Source: Bodonicaedibacter sp963693005 (GTDB lineage Bacteria > Pseudomonadota > Alphaproteobacteria > UBA6184). From it: DNA of 64,000 bases. The notes below the pieces were generated by a model. That model worked only from the letters and a program-made list of their open reading frames with translations, did not search any database and was not told where the DNA came from. The number at the start of each line of letters is the position of its first letter. The stretch's first letter is position 1. The position numbers were made by a program, and so were the translations under genes. The stretch is from positions 806,001 to 870,000 of the forward strand of contig OY843726.1 in the NCBI GenBank assembly GCA_963693005.1, written 5' to 3'. This document shows positions 17,655 through 30,146 of this stretch, in pieces.

Positions 17655-19004
17655 ATGAAAATGAATCAAAACATTGCGCAAAAAATTACCCTCAATACAT
17701 CAGTTGCACCGGCAGTGCAGCAAGCGCTGAAAGTATTGCAAATGGGTAATATGGAATTGCAAGAACATATAGAGCAGCAGTCGTTAGAAAACCCCTTCTT
17801 AAAAGTGAATGAGCCACCTACCGAAAGCTTGGGAAATTTGTATAAAGAGCGGGGATATCAGTATGATAGTGATGACTCGAACTCTGGCAGAGGGCCGCTT
17901 TGGGAAAAAACGCTGAGTCAATCGCCTAATTTCCAACAGGTGGTTTTATCTCAGATTAATATGACTTTTTCAGATTCAGAAGAGCTTTATTTGGCGAGAT
18001 TAATGTTTTCGTTGTTGGATGCTAACTGCTTTTTCACGTACGATATACAGTTGCTGGCAAAAAAATTAGGGTATAGTGTTGTAACTATTAAAAAAGTTTT
18101 AAGTCGTTTAAAATGTTTAGAGCCAGTTGGTGTTTTTGCATATTCATGGAAAGAATCGGTATTATTACAGCTTGCTGATCAGGAAAGAGAAACAAGTATT
18201 TATGAACAAGTTTTGGAGAGTTTTGAAGAGATTGCTCAGGGAGAGCAATTAAAGGTATGCAATAAACTAGGTATTTCTGAAAAAGAGCTTTATCTAGCGT
18301 TAAAGCGTATTAAAAATATTCAACCCTACCCACTTCGGGGGTTTCAAGATGACACTCCTGTGAAGGTTAGAGTTCCAGAGGTGATATTAGAAAGGGATGC
18401 TATTCAAGGGTGGGTTGTATCATTGAACGCTGACACTTTGCCAAAAGCGTTGGTAGACCGGGAGTACTTTTATAGAGTTAAGTCCGAGTGTAGTACGGAT
18501 AATGAAAAAAACTTTGTGCGAAATGCATTTCATCAAGCGAGTTGGCTGATAAGCGCAATGGATCAGAGATGCCAAAATATTTTGAAAATATCTCAGATAA
18601 TTGTTCAGAGGCAAGCTGGTTTTTTTGATAGTGGAGCTAAATCACTTCTTCCAATGACGTTAAAAGATGTTGCAGTTGATGCAAGTATTCATGAAAGTAC
18701 GGTTAGTCGTGCAATTAGTAATAAGTATATTCAAACTCCGCAGGGTGTTTTTGCAATAAAGTACTTTTTCACACAATCAATACAAGGGAGCTTTCAAGCT
18801 TACTCTGCAGAATCTATCCGCAAACAAATTCGTCAAATGGTTGAGAGTGAAGATAGTGTGTTGTCTGATGAGAAAATAGCAATGACATTAAATCATTTGG
18901 GTGTTGACATTGCTCGTAGGACTGTTACTAAGTATAGAGAAAACATGTCTATTCCCTCATCGACAGAAAGACGTAGAATAAAGAAAATAAAGTTAGCGCA
19001 GTAA
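17655..19004 (+). CDS. rpoN: RNA polymerase sigma-54 factor
   Basis: The 449-aa protein directs transcription from -24/-12 promoters together with AAA+ activators. Region I at the N-terminus is Gln/Leu-rich (QALKVLQMGNMELQEHIEQQS), a core-binding domain follows, a helix-turn-helix lies at about residues 340-375 (TLKDVAVDASIHESTVSRA), and the RpoN box is present near the C-terminus (ARRTVTKYRE). The protein looks complete. No sigma-54 activator is seen in this window. hpf follows 16 bases downstream, an arrangement common in proteobacteria. Confidence 0.95.
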   Translation: MKMNQNIAQKITLNTSVAPAVQQALKVLQMGNMELQEHIEQQSLENPFLKVNEPPTESLGNLYKERGYQYDSDDSNSGRGPLWEKTLSQSPNFQQVVLSQINMTFSDSEELYLARLMFSLLDANCFFTYDIQLLAKKLGYSVVTIKKVLSRLKCLEPVGVFAYSWKESVLLQLADQERETSIYEQVLESFEEIAQGEQLKVCNKLGISEKELYLALKRIKNIQPYPLRGFQDDTPVKVRVPEVILERDAIQGWVVSLNADTLPKALVDREYFYRVKSECSTDNEKNFVRNAFHQASWLISAMDQRCQNILKISQIIVQRQAGFFDSGAKSLLPMTLKDVAVDASIHESTVSRAISNKYIQTPQGVFAIKYFFTQSIQGSFQAYSAESIRKQIRQMVESEDSVLSDEKIAMTLNHLGVDIARRTVTKYRENMSIPSSTERRRIKKIKLAQ

Positions 19005-19020
19005 CAGAAAGGAATTGGTT

Positions 19021-19587
19021 ATGAAGATAAAAATTACGGGTAAACACACTAATATAGGTGAGTCCTTTAACCTATACATTAATGAGGCACTGAGGTCGGC
19101 TATGAATAAATACTTTGCAGATCCAGTAGATGCACACGTAACGATAGAAAAAAAGGGACATCAGTTTATTGCTGAGATTAGTTCGCACGTGTGTCACGGC
19201 TTTGATGTGTTTGCAGATGGTTCAGATTTTGATCCATATACCAGTTTTGATATGGCAATTAGCCGCATGAAAGCTCGACTTAGTCGCTATAAGGAGAGGT
19301 TAAAAACACGCCGTCAGTCAGATTCTAAATTTAAGATTGAGATGGCGCAAAAGTATGTTTTAGATGGACAAGAAAAAGAAGAGCAAGAAAAACACCCGAG
19401 TATAGTAGCTGAAATGCAAATGCAAATACCGACGTTATCGGTAGGGGATGCGGTTATGCAATTAGATTTAAGGGATGCTCCAGTGGTAGTGTTTAAAAAC
19501 CCAAGCAGTGATCAATTAAACGTAGTTTTCCGCCGATCGGATGGTAACATCAGCTGGGTAGATCCAAGTAATTTAAAAAGCATATAG
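19021..19587 (+). CDS. hpf: Ribosome hibernation promoting factor, long form
   Basis: HPF dimerises or silences 70S ribosomes in slow growth. The 188-aa protein has the N-terminal RaiA/YfiA domain (MKIKITGKHTNIGESF, then HVTIEKKGHQFIAEI) and the C-terminal dimerisation domain of long HPF (PVVVFKNPSSDQLNVVFRRSDGNISWVDP). AAGGA lies seven bases before the ATG at 19021. It follows rpoN, which may couple sigma-54 expression with dormancy. Confidence 0.92.
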   Translation: MKIKITGKHTNIGESFNLYINEALRSAMNKYFADPVDAHVTIEKKGHQFIAEISSHVCHGFDVFADGSDFDPYTSFDMAISRMKARLSRYKERLKTRRQSDSKFKIEMAQKYVLDGQEKEEQEKHPSIVAEMQMQIPTLSVGDAVMQLDLRDAPVVVFKNPSSDQLNVVFRRSDGNISWVDPSNLKSI

Positions 19588-19590
19588 GTC

Positions 19591-20388
19591 TTGATAAAGC
19601 TATTGTTTTTAGGGGATGTTGTTGGGCGATCTGGGAGGGAAGCAGTTATTAAGGCTCTTCCCGACTTGCGTAAACAGCATTCCCCAGATTGTATCGTTGT
19701 GAACGCTGAAAATGCAGCACATGGGTTTGGGTTAACAAAATCAGTTTCAGAGGAGTTATTTGAGGCTGGAGTTAATGTGATTACGACTGGTAATCATGTG
19801 TGGGATAAATCTGAGATATTATCTTATTTAACCCAAGTTAAAAGTGTGTTGCGACCACATAACTATCCAAAACATTTACCCGGGTCAGGAGTATGTGAAT
19901 TTGAAACTCATAAAGGTCATAAGTTTGTTGTAATTAATTTGATGGGGCGATTGTTTATGGACCCATTGGATGATCCCTTTTCGGCAGTAGATCAGGTATT
20001 AAAATCTTATACATTAGGGCGAAATGCTCACGCAATTTTTTTAGACTTTCATGCAGAGACTACTAGTGAGAAGCAAGCTATGTGTCACCATGTGGATGGG
20101 CGAGTTTCTGCGGTAATTGGTACGCACACGCATGTTCCTACGGCTGATGGGCGAATTTTTCCTGGAGGTACTGCGTATTTAAGTGATGCAGGAATGTGTG
20201 GGGATTACTATGGCTCGGTAATTGGTATGGGGGCAGAGGCTTCGCTTGGTCGCTTTCTTAAGCGTGTACCTTACGAGCGCATGCAACCGGCAACTGGAGA
20301 AGGAACAGTGTGTGGTGCGCTAGTTGAGATTAATTTAGAAGGAAGAGCGAAATCAATAGATCTTGTTCGAGCCGGGCGAGCGCTATAA
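19591..20388 (+). CDS. YmdB-type metallophosphoesterase (TIGR00282-like)
   Basis: A 265-aa metal-dependent phosphodiesterase; YmdB of Bacillus hydrolyses cyclic nucleotides. Visible motifs are GDVVGRSGREA, NAENAAHGFG, TTGNHVWDK and the His-rich GTHTHVPTADGR. The start is TTG, three bases after the hpf stop; no other start keeps the conserved first strand. Gene order and spacing suggest cotranscription with hpf. Downstream lies a decayed non-coding stretch. Confidence 0.9.
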   Translation: MIKLLFLGDVVGRSGREAVIKALPDLRKQHSPDCIVVNAENAAHGFGLTKSVSEELFEAGVNVITTGNHVWDKSEILSYLTQVKSVLRPHNYPKHLPGSGVCEFETHKGHKFVVINLMGRLFMDPLDDPFSAVDQVLKSYTLGRNAHAIFLDFHAETTSEKQAMCHHVDGRVSAVIGTHTHVPTADGRIFPGGTAYLSDAGMCGDYYGSVIGMGAEASLGRFLKRVPYERMQPATGEGTVCGALVEINLEGRAKSIDLVRAGRAL

Positions 20389-20406
20389 TTTCTTTTTTAC
20401 TGAGCT

Positions 20407-20419
20407 CCCCCCCCCCCCC
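20407..20419. repeat. Poly-C tract (C13)
   Basis: Thirteen C in a row in a non-coding AT-rich region just after the YmdB-type gene; very unlikely by chance at this composition and prone to replication slippage. Confidence 0.95.
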
Positions 20420-20578
20420 AATTGGCTGTGCAAAAAACAATGAGAAAGTATTAGTGAGAAAAATGCTATAAGAATGAGTTTAGTACTTTGAGGGAGTAGT
20501 GTTGTTGGCATTATGCAAATATTTGAAAAGATATAAAACAAGAGATTTCTTTTCCAAAAATACCACCTAAAAAAAAGA

Positions 20579-20587
20579 GGGGGGGGG
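20579..20587. repeat. Poly-G tract (G9)
   Basis: Nine G in a row, 160 bases after the C13 tract. A minus-strand open frame of 98 codons (20383-20679) crosses both tracts, but its composition is not convincing. Confidence 0.9.
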
Positions 20588-20721
20588 CTAAGTTGGGACT
20601 CAAAGCTAAAAGTTTTATAGGGCTTTATATATAGCGCTGGGTAGTTGAGAGACGCAATTATAATGGTGAGGAAGGTCATAAAGAAGTGTCGATGGTAATT
20701 TATTAGAGGAACTTCAATGTC

Positions 20722-20883
20722 TCAGGTGAGTTTGAGCATAATAATTCCCAAAACACAAAGAAGAAGACTTCGCCATATAACATACCAGTTTACTAAAAAG
20801 GTAGCCCTTGCGTTACTCCAAGAAAGTAAGTCAGGGCCAAACTTTAAGTGAATTTTCCAAAAAATGAACGTTCTGAATGTCAT
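20722..20883 (-). CDS. Possible small membrane protein, 53 aa
   Basis: An open frame starting MTFRTFIFWKIHLKFG with one likely membrane helix near its end (WRSLLLCVLGIIML). It lies downstream of the lipocalin pseudogene on the same strand. No ribosome site is visible and it may be a remnant of a larger gene. Confidence 0.25.
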   Translation of the reverse strand: MTFRTFIFWKIHLKFGPDLLSWSNARATFLVNWYVIWRSLLLCVLGIIMLKLT

Positions 20884-20978
20884 AGATTTTTTTGTCTTTT
20901 TTTATAACCATAAAGAAAAAAAAATAAAATTTAGTTAGAGTTGTTTTGATGCGTCTTCATGATTCGTTTTTATTTTTT

Positions 20979-21451
20979 TTAAACATCAAAACCTTTGTTT
21001 TTAGCCTTAGAAAGCAGAGTTTTGTAGGCTGCGCGAGACACTTTTGGGTTGCGGCTTAAGATCAAAAGACACTCTTTACTGGACGAAGCTATAACTGCAC
21101 AACCTAGTCGTTTTCTGAATCTATAATCCAACAGTTCCCAGAAAAAGGTTAATTTGAGCTTTAAGTTTGTTCGTTTATCGCTAATATAAGCGGTATCTTT
21201 GGCTAATTTTTCTTTTTTGAGGGGGGGTGATGACTAGATATCTGTTTGATGCGTTTGATCTGCTATTTTTAGCCAAAGCATATGTTGCATTAGGTGTAGC
21301 AACCCTTTTTGAAATTGTTAGGCAATTATGCGACGGTATGCAAAGTTCCTAAATGGCGAGATCAGTCCACTTTTGGGGAGGTTTGCAAGTCGCTTGCTGT
21401 ATCGCAAGCAATGAGTAACAGCATTATCATGCAAGTTGAGATAAGTTTCAT
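20979..21451 (-). pseudogene. Decayed lipocalin (Blc-like lipoprotein) gene
   Basis: The minus strand begins at 21451 with a lipoprotein signal (MKLISTCMIMLLLIAC) and reads LQTSPKVD before a stop. Further pieces appear in shifted frames: ATYALAKN, then a long final piece ending with VIASSSKECLLILSRNPKVSRAAYKTLLSKAKNKGFDV split over the usual lipocalin C-terminus, where ILSR-P and GFDV are diagnostic. Several stops and frame changes, and a G7 tract in the middle, show that the gene is dead. The intact protein would have been an outer-membrane lipid-binding lipocalin of about 170 aa. Confidence 0.8.
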
Positions 21452-21483
21452 AATGTTGGTTCTGTTCTAATCTCCCTAATATG

Positions 21484-22443
21484 TTAAGTAAATAACTCTA
21501 ATGCTCGAGTAAAGCTTTCTGGGATTGGTCGTTTTATGGAGATAGCCTTTTGGGTGATTGGATGTTGGAGGTGAATAGAATAAGAGGCTAACGCATGGCC
21601 AAGACTTCCGCCAAACTGAGAGCTTAATGCGTGTTTTTTTTCTGAATTCAATCCTTTTGGGGGGCGGCCATATAGCTCATCCCCCAAGACTTGATGACCT
21701 AGGTGCGCCATGTGTAGACGAATTTGATGGGTTCGGCCAGTTTCTAATTTGCATTCAACGAGCGCCAGCTTAGACGTTTGTTGTAAGACGCGGTAGTGTG
21801 TAAGGGCTTCCCGACCCTTGCTATGAATAGCCATTTTTTGGCGGTTGTGAAAACTCCGCCCTATGGGAGCGTTAACGCTTCCAAATGCGTCTTTCAGATT
21901 ACCCCAGACAAGCGCTAGATATCGCCGGTCAATAAGATGTTCATGTAGCATTCTAGATAGGCGTTTATGAGCGTCCTCTGTTTTGGCGGCCATCATTAAT
22001 CCTTGGGTGGCTTTATCTAGGCGATGAACGATTCCGGGCTGCGTAATTCCGGAGATGCCTTTTAATGAGTTTCCGCAATGATATAGGAGTGCATTTACAA
22101 GTGTTCCACTATAATTTCCAGGTGCAGGGTGAGCCACCATGCCAACTGCTTTATACAGAATAAGCATATGCTCGTCTTCAAACGCAATGTCTAATGGAAT
22201 GTTTTCAGGCTCATATGAGGGCTGAGTAGCATCTGGTATAGTTAAATTTATGTGCTCCCCCCCGTGTAAAATTTGACTAGTAAACACCTTGTGTCGTTTT
22301 GGAATACGTAAATTTCCTGATCCAATTAATGATTTTATGCGTGTCCTTGACAAATTAAGTGGTGGGGGTAATGTTTTGAGGTGTTCTGTTAGAAACACGT
22401 CTAGACGTTGGCCTTTTGCAGACTCGGGAACTATGATTTTCAT
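21484..22443 (-). CDS. rluD: 23S rRNA pseudouridine synthase, RluD/RluA family
   Basis: A 319-aa enzyme that isomerises uridines in rRNA. It has an N-terminal S4-like RNA-binding domain (QRLDVFLTEHL...SRTRIKSLIGSGNLRI) and the catalytic RluA domain with GIVHRLDKATQGLMMAAKT, where Asp of HRLD is the nucleophile. TGRTHQIRLHMAHLGHQVLGD follows. I use the ATG at 22443; a TTG three codons upstream is also open. Length and S4 domain fit RluD best, but RluC is not excluded. Confidence 0.9.
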   Translation of the reverse strand: MKIIVPESAKGQRLDVFLTEHLKTLPPPLNLSRTRIKSLIGSGNLRIPKRHKVFTSQILHGGEHINLTIPDATQPSYEPENIPLDIAFEDEHMLILYKAVGMVAHPAPGNYSGTLVNALLYHCGNSLKGISGITQPGIVHRLDKATQGLMMAAKTEDAHKRLSRMLHEHLIDRRYLALVWGNLKDAFGSVNAPIGRSFHNRQKMAIHSKGREALTHYRVLQQTSKLALVECKLETGRTHQIRLHMAHLGHQVLGDELYGRPPKGLNSEKKHALSSQFGGSLGHALASYSIHLQHPITQKAISIKRPIPESFTRALELFT

Positions 22444-22452
22444 GGATACCAA

Positions 22453-22780
22453 TATAGATTAAATGCGTTAAAAAAACGAGTGTAATATTTAATCTGGGGG
22501 TTAAAGATACAATGAAAACTTTCTTCTAGCGATTATATTAGAAATTTTTTATCTAAATTAAAATCAAGATTCCTCACTTGAGTTTACTCGGTAGATAGGG
22601 CTGCTCATAGTGACTGGATTACAAATTGTATTGTGACTTTGTGGCAGCCTTCTTATTAATGTAAACGCTCCCGAGAGCTATAGGGCTCTGATAGTAGCCC
22701 CTTAGTAAGGTACTTCTGTTTCGCCCTCATGTATTGAAGGAGAGAGCAATAGTTAATAGGGGATATAGGAAGGGTGAAAG
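22453..22780. other. Intergenic region without a recognised gene
   Basis: No credible protein frame. Short inverted repeats are present, for example GGCTGC near 22600 with GCAGCC near 22650, and AGAGC/GCTCT near 22677-22692, so a small structured RNA is possible but not identified. Confidence 0.4.
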
Positions 22781-22801
22781 CCCCCTGCAACTTGCAGGGG
22801 G
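22781..22801 (-). terminator. Hairpin downstream of rplT
   Basis: CCCCCTGC and GCAGGGGG form an eight-base GC stem with a five-base loop just after the rplT stop codon; the T run after it is poor. Confidence 0.6.
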
Positions 22802-22810
22802 ACCTAGATG

Positions 22811-23176
22811 TTAGGCTTGCTTTGCTAAGGCCGTTTGGGCCGTGGTTACTAAAGACTGCATATCTCCAGCTTCACGAACGGCAATGTCTGCCAATACTTT
22901 GCGATCCATTTCAATGCCAGATAGTTTTAACCCATTCATGAATCGTGAATAAGTCATGCCGTGCATACGCACAGCAGCATTGATACGTTGAATCCAAAGG
23001 GCGCGGAAGTCACGCTTGCGTGCCCGACGATCCCGATATGCATACTGCATATTCTTCTCAACGCGTTGAATTGCAGTTCTAAAACAGTTTTTTGCTCGTC
23101 CTCTTGAACCCTTCGCTAATGCGATAACTTTCTTGTGACGTGCGTGAGCGGTAACGCCGCGTTTTACTCTAGCCAT
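22811..23176 (-). CDS. rplT: 50S ribosomal protein L20
   Basis: A 121-aa protein of the large subunit that acts early in assembly. The N-terminus MARVKRGVTAHARHKKVI and the RDRRARKRDFRALWIQRINAA block are characteristic, and the length is normal. It follows rpmI by 12 bases, the standard rpmI-rplT order; infC, often the first gene of this operon, is not present here. Confidence 0.98.
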   Translation of the reverse strand: MARVKRGVTAHARHKKVIALAKGSRGRAKNCFRTAIQRVEKNMQYAYRDRRARKRDFRALWIQRINAAVRMHGMTYSRFMNGLKLSGIEMDRKVLADIAVREAGDMQSLVTTAQTALAKQA

Positions 23177-23188
23177 AGTTACTTCTCC

Positions 23189-23389
23189 TTATGCGTTTGG
23201 TAGCATGTGACGTTTTACTCGTGGGGTATCTGCAGCGCTCATAACGTGCGTACCTCGAGAATCGCGTAACATTGACTGAGAGCGTTTGCTCATTCCGTGA
23301 CGTCGACCTGCTTTCGCAAATAAGATCTTACCTGTCGCGGTAACTTTGAAGCGCTTTTTTGCGCCACTTTTGGTTTTTAGTTTGGGCAT
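23189..23389 (-). CDS. rpmI: 50S ribosomal protein L35
   Basis: The 66-aa product begins MPKLKTKSGAKKRFKVTATGK, the family signature, and ends HMLPNA. AAGGAAG lies four bases before the ATG at 23389, so the longer frame beginning at 23464 is rejected. It is the first gene of the rpmI-rplT operon and has its own strong promoter. Confidence 0.97.
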   Translation of the reverse strand: MPKLKTKSGAKKRFKVTATGKILFAKAGRRHGMSKRSQSMLRDSRGTHVMSAADTPRVKRHMLPNA

Positions 23390-23462
23390 TTTTCTTCCTT
23401 TCGGTTGATACATGCAGGGAGGCATACCCTGGATAATTCCAGCCATCCTGCAAAAACACCCC

Positions 23463-23491
23463 AATATATCTAATTGTTTTTAGGGTGTCAA
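23463..23491 (-). promoter_or_regulatory. Sigma-70-type promoter of rpmI-rplT
   Basis: On the minus strand TTGACA (23486-23491) and TATATT (23463-23468) are 17 bases apart, about 75 bases before the rpmI start. Confidence 0.75.
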
Positions 23492-24031
23492 GGTGCACAA
23501 TGTAATTGTTGGGTTTTTTGGAAGTTGTATAGGGGTAGTAACGGTTTGTGTTGCGATGCCTAAATTAGGCGGAAGGTTCTTGTTTAAGCTGATGAGGGGT
23601 GTAAATATTGTGTGATGTAGGTCGTTAGCAGTTGATGAAGTCTTATACTTAGATATATTGAGTGCTTTAAATTCGCAATAGTTATTAAGCAATTCTTGAT
23701 TTGCCTATTTACTTCTTGCTTTTTTGTGGGGGTGTCTAATTTGCAGTGACAGTTCCGCATTTAAAGTTACTCACCTTAAACATTTCGTCTTAAAACGCTT
23801 GATTCTTAAATATGCGAGAATATGCGATCCAAATTTCAAGAATTTAAAAGAGAGGAGAGGATTAAAGGGAGAGAATTAAGTAAAAGTTAACCTTAGTTAA
23901 GTAATATAGGTTTGAGTTAGTAGGGGATGGTATGAGATATAAGTAGAAGGCATATATAAGTGAGGAAAAAAGAGGAAAGGAAGAGGAGAGTAGAAAAAGA
24001 AGAAAAAGTTAAAGAAAACATAAAATAGGTA
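23492..24031. other. Non-coding region upstream of the rRNA operon
   Basis: No credible genes; the part from about 23840 to 24010 is strikingly purine-rich on the plus strand (GAGAGGAGAGG-type runs). Open frames on the minus strand here are low-complexity by-products. Confidence 0.6.
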
Positions 24032-24060
24032 TTGACGCGGGTAGGGGGTTAGTGTAGAAA
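24032..24060 (+). promoter_or_regulatory. Candidate rRNA operon promoter
   Basis: TTGACG at 24032-24037 and TAGAAA at 24055-24060 with a 17-base spacer, about 260 bases before 16S and upstream of the processing stem. A second TTGACT at 24176 lacks a good -10 box. Confidence 0.5.
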
Positions 24061-24144
24061 GGTTGAGACGACAGCGAGAGCGGGTCGGCAGGGTGAGAGG
24101 CCTAGGAATACTGGGTTTGATCACAGATGGATAACAAGTTTAAA

Positions 24145-24170
24145 TTGAAATAGATACCAAGACAACAGCG
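24145..24170 (+). other. 5' arm of the 16S rRNA processing stem
   Basis: This 26-base sequence pairs with 25838-25863 along its whole length, with a single G-U pair. It is the expected RNase III substrate that releases pre-16S RNA. Confidence 0.88.
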
Positions 24171-24320
24171 GGTTATTGACTGTTTCTGTCGAGGTTGTTT
24201 GGGAACGTTTTTAACGGTTGCAAGCAGGTTAGGCGGAGAGAGACCAATGACTTTGAGAAAAATTTAATCGCTAGATAATTGTGTGAGGCTTAGGTTTCAT
24301 GCATAGGACAAGCGAGGATT

Positions 24321-25823
<1,503 letters not shown>

Positions 25824-25837
25824 CTAAGGAAAAAAAA

Positions 25838-25863
25838 CGCTGTTGTCTTGGTATCTGTTTCAA
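25838..25863 (+). other. 3' arm of the 16S rRNA processing stem
   Basis: Complementary to 24145-24170 over 26 bases; together they bring the ends of the 16S precursor together for RNase III. Confidence 0.88.
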
Positions 25864-25912
25864 TTAAGTATTACAGGCTATGGGAAGGGTCGGTGAAGAT
25901 CCTTAACCTTAA

Positions 25913-25989
<77 letters not shown>

Positions 25990-25994
25990 CTTAT

Positions 25995-26070
25995 GGGGGT
26001 GTAGCTCAGTTGGGAGAGCGCCTGCTTTGCATGCAGGAGGTCATCGGTTCGATTCCGTTCACCTCCACCA
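25995..26070 (+). tRNA. tRNA-Ala (UGC)
   Basis: Acceptor GGGGGTG/CACCTCC, anticodon stem CCTGC/GCAGG with TGC at 26028-26030, T-loop TTCGATT and an encoded CCA; five bases after tRNA-Ile. Confidence 0.97.
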
Positions 26071-26269
26071 TTAAGTTGGTGGAATACTGTAGTACTGAAA
26101 TGGATTACGATTTGAAAGTAAATTAGACGTAAAGTTTAATAGCTTTAGTTGGATAACAGTGTAAAGACGAAACCAAAACAAACATTCTAGTTGACCGCGA
26201 GTTATATTGGATGTTGAAAGACATTGAATATAATCGCAAAACTAAATTCAATTGATACTAAGCTCTTAA

Positions 26270-26292
26270 GATTGATTCTTGGGAGCGTCGAG
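26270..26292 (+). other. 5' arm of the 23S rRNA processing stem
   Basis: Twenty of 23 bases can pair with 29080-29102 beyond the mature 23S ends, as expected for RNase III processing. Confidence 0.7.
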
Positions 26293-26320
26293 GTCTTTAA
26301 ACTTTCGAGTTTAAAGGCAA

Positions 26321-29072
<2,752 letters not shown>

Positions 29073-29079
29073 TATAAAA

Positions 29080-29102
29080 CTCGACGCCCCCCAGAATCAT
29101 TC
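29080..29102 (+). other. 3' arm of the 23S rRNA processing stem
   Basis: Pairs with 26270-26292 over 20 of 23 bases. Confidence 0.7.
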
Positions 29103-29164
29103 TCGGATGCGTAAGTTTTAAGTGAATTTAGTTCATAAAAGAGTGTTTGAAAATGGTTATTAGT

Positions 29165-29285
29165 CGGCTTGGTCGCTATGGCGGGGAATTAAACACAGGA
29201 TCCCATATCGAACTCCACCGTGAAAGTCCCCAGCGCCTATGATACTACATCTTAAGGTGTGGGAAAGTTGGTCGCCGCCAAGCCT
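29165..29285 (+). rRNA. rrf: 5S ribosomal RNA
   Basis: Helix I (GGCTTGG/CCAAGCC), the loop sequence CCCATATCGAACTCCACCGTGAAA-like core in short pieces CCCATATCGAACTC and CGTGAAAG, and the final GTCGCCGCCA identify 5S. Outside it, AAATGGTTATTA (29151-29162) and TAATAACCATTT (29288-29299) form a perfect 12-base processing stem. Confidence 0.95.
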
Positions 29286-29353
29286 ATTAATAACCATTTG
29301 GATTCGTCAGAATACTGTCATTTAAATCCTAGTAATTAATCAACGAGAAGATT

Positions 29354-29479
29354 ATGAAAGTATTAAGTTCTTTAAAGTCAGCGAAAAGTCGCCATAAAGA
29401 TTGTAAATTGATCCGCCGAAAAGGCCGCCTTCTTGTCATTAATAAAACTAACCCCAAGTTTAAGGCTAAACAAGCCTAA
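29354..29479 (+). CDS. rpmJ: 50S ribosomal protein L36
   Basis: A 41-aa basic protein starting MKVLSSLKSAKSRHKDCKL and ending NKTNPKFKAKQA, matching the L36 form found in proteobacteria (MKVRNSLKSAKxRHRDC...INKTNPRFKARQG). It is too short for ordinary ORF filters. It starts 55 bases after the 5S processing stem with no terminator between, and a strong terminator follows, so it may be read through from the rRNA operon, although a weak promoter (TTGGAT-17-TTTAAA) near 29298 is possible. Confidence 0.95.
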   Translation: MKVLSSLKSAKSRHKDCKLIRRKGRLLVINKTNPKFKAKQA

Positions 29480-29491
29480 CTATTAGAACTC

Positions 29492-29518
29492 AACCTCCCT
29501 ACTAGGGAGGTTTTTTTT
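29492..29518 (+). terminator. Rho-independent terminator after rpmJ
   Basis: A nine-base stem AACCTCCCT/AGGGAGGTT with a three-base loop runs into eight T. Confidence 0.92.
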
Positions 29519-29704
29519 ATATAACTATTACCTCCTGTATAACTGACTCTACTCGATTGACATCTATACTATACCTACCCACAATTTATAGGGCTTTCTT
29601 TTTTTATATACTCTTTTTGTGGTGCGAGTTGTATTTAAGAGTGTTTTAATTCCTTTAACCTTCTGCTAACCTATATACACATATGCTTATCTAAAGGATA
29701 ATTT

Positions 29705-30139
29705 ATGTTTGTTGCAAAAAAAAGCTTATTTGATCTGATTGACAATGACCCTGAAGTTGTCGAGCAGTCGGTGTTTTTGAATGAAAAGCAATATATTGCT
29801 GAAATTATGCAAGCTATTAACCAGCTGTTGAATACTAGATGTATTTTTCCAAAAGCTAAACAACAGACCCGACTGCCTTTAAACTATGGACTGCCTTACT
29901 TATATGGTATGCAGGAACCTGATGACTTAATGCACCCAGAAAAGCAGACAGAATGGTTAAAGGTGCTAGTTCGAACAGTTAGGTATTTTGAGTCAAGATT
30001 AAAGCGTCCAAAAGCAAGAATTACGGGTGTTAATATTAAAACTCAGACAATCAACGTTGAGTTTTCGGGAGAAATTATGTTGAGAGAACACCCCCGTCGG
30101 GTAGTTTTTCCCGTGGGGGTGGCTAAAAATTTGTACTAG
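29705..30139 (+). CDS. tssE: TssE/gp25-like baseplate protein
   Basis: A 144-aa protein resembling the type VI secretion baseplate subunit TssE, a relative of phage T4 gp25. Visible family traits are SLFDLI at the N-terminus, INQLLNTR...LNYGLPYL in the middle, and the core motif YFESRLKRPKARITGV (E-x-R-L) followed by two beta strands. The length fits TssE. It stands alone: no tssB, tssC, tssF, tssG or tssK lies nearby. It could be a dispersed part of a T6SS or of a contractile-injection relative. Upstream DNA holds no clear promoter. Confidence 0.75.
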   Translation: MFVAKKSLFDLIDNDPEVVEQSVFLNEKQYIAEIMQAINQLLNTRCIFPKAKQQTRLPLNYGLPYLYGMQEPDDLMHPEKQTEWLKVLVRTVRYFESRLKRPKARITGVNIKTQTINVEFSGEIMLREHPRRVVFPVGVAKNLY

Positions 30140-30146
30140 TTACGCT

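Noticed and set aside
20383..20679. 98-aa minus-strand open frame across the C13 and G9 tracts
   Set aside because: Composition is irregular, the tracts encode Pro and Gly runs, and no ribosome site is seen; possible decayed gene only.
23480..24124. Two minus-strand open frames upstream of the rRNA operon
   Set aside because: Low-complexity, no ribosome sites, and they overlap promoter regions.
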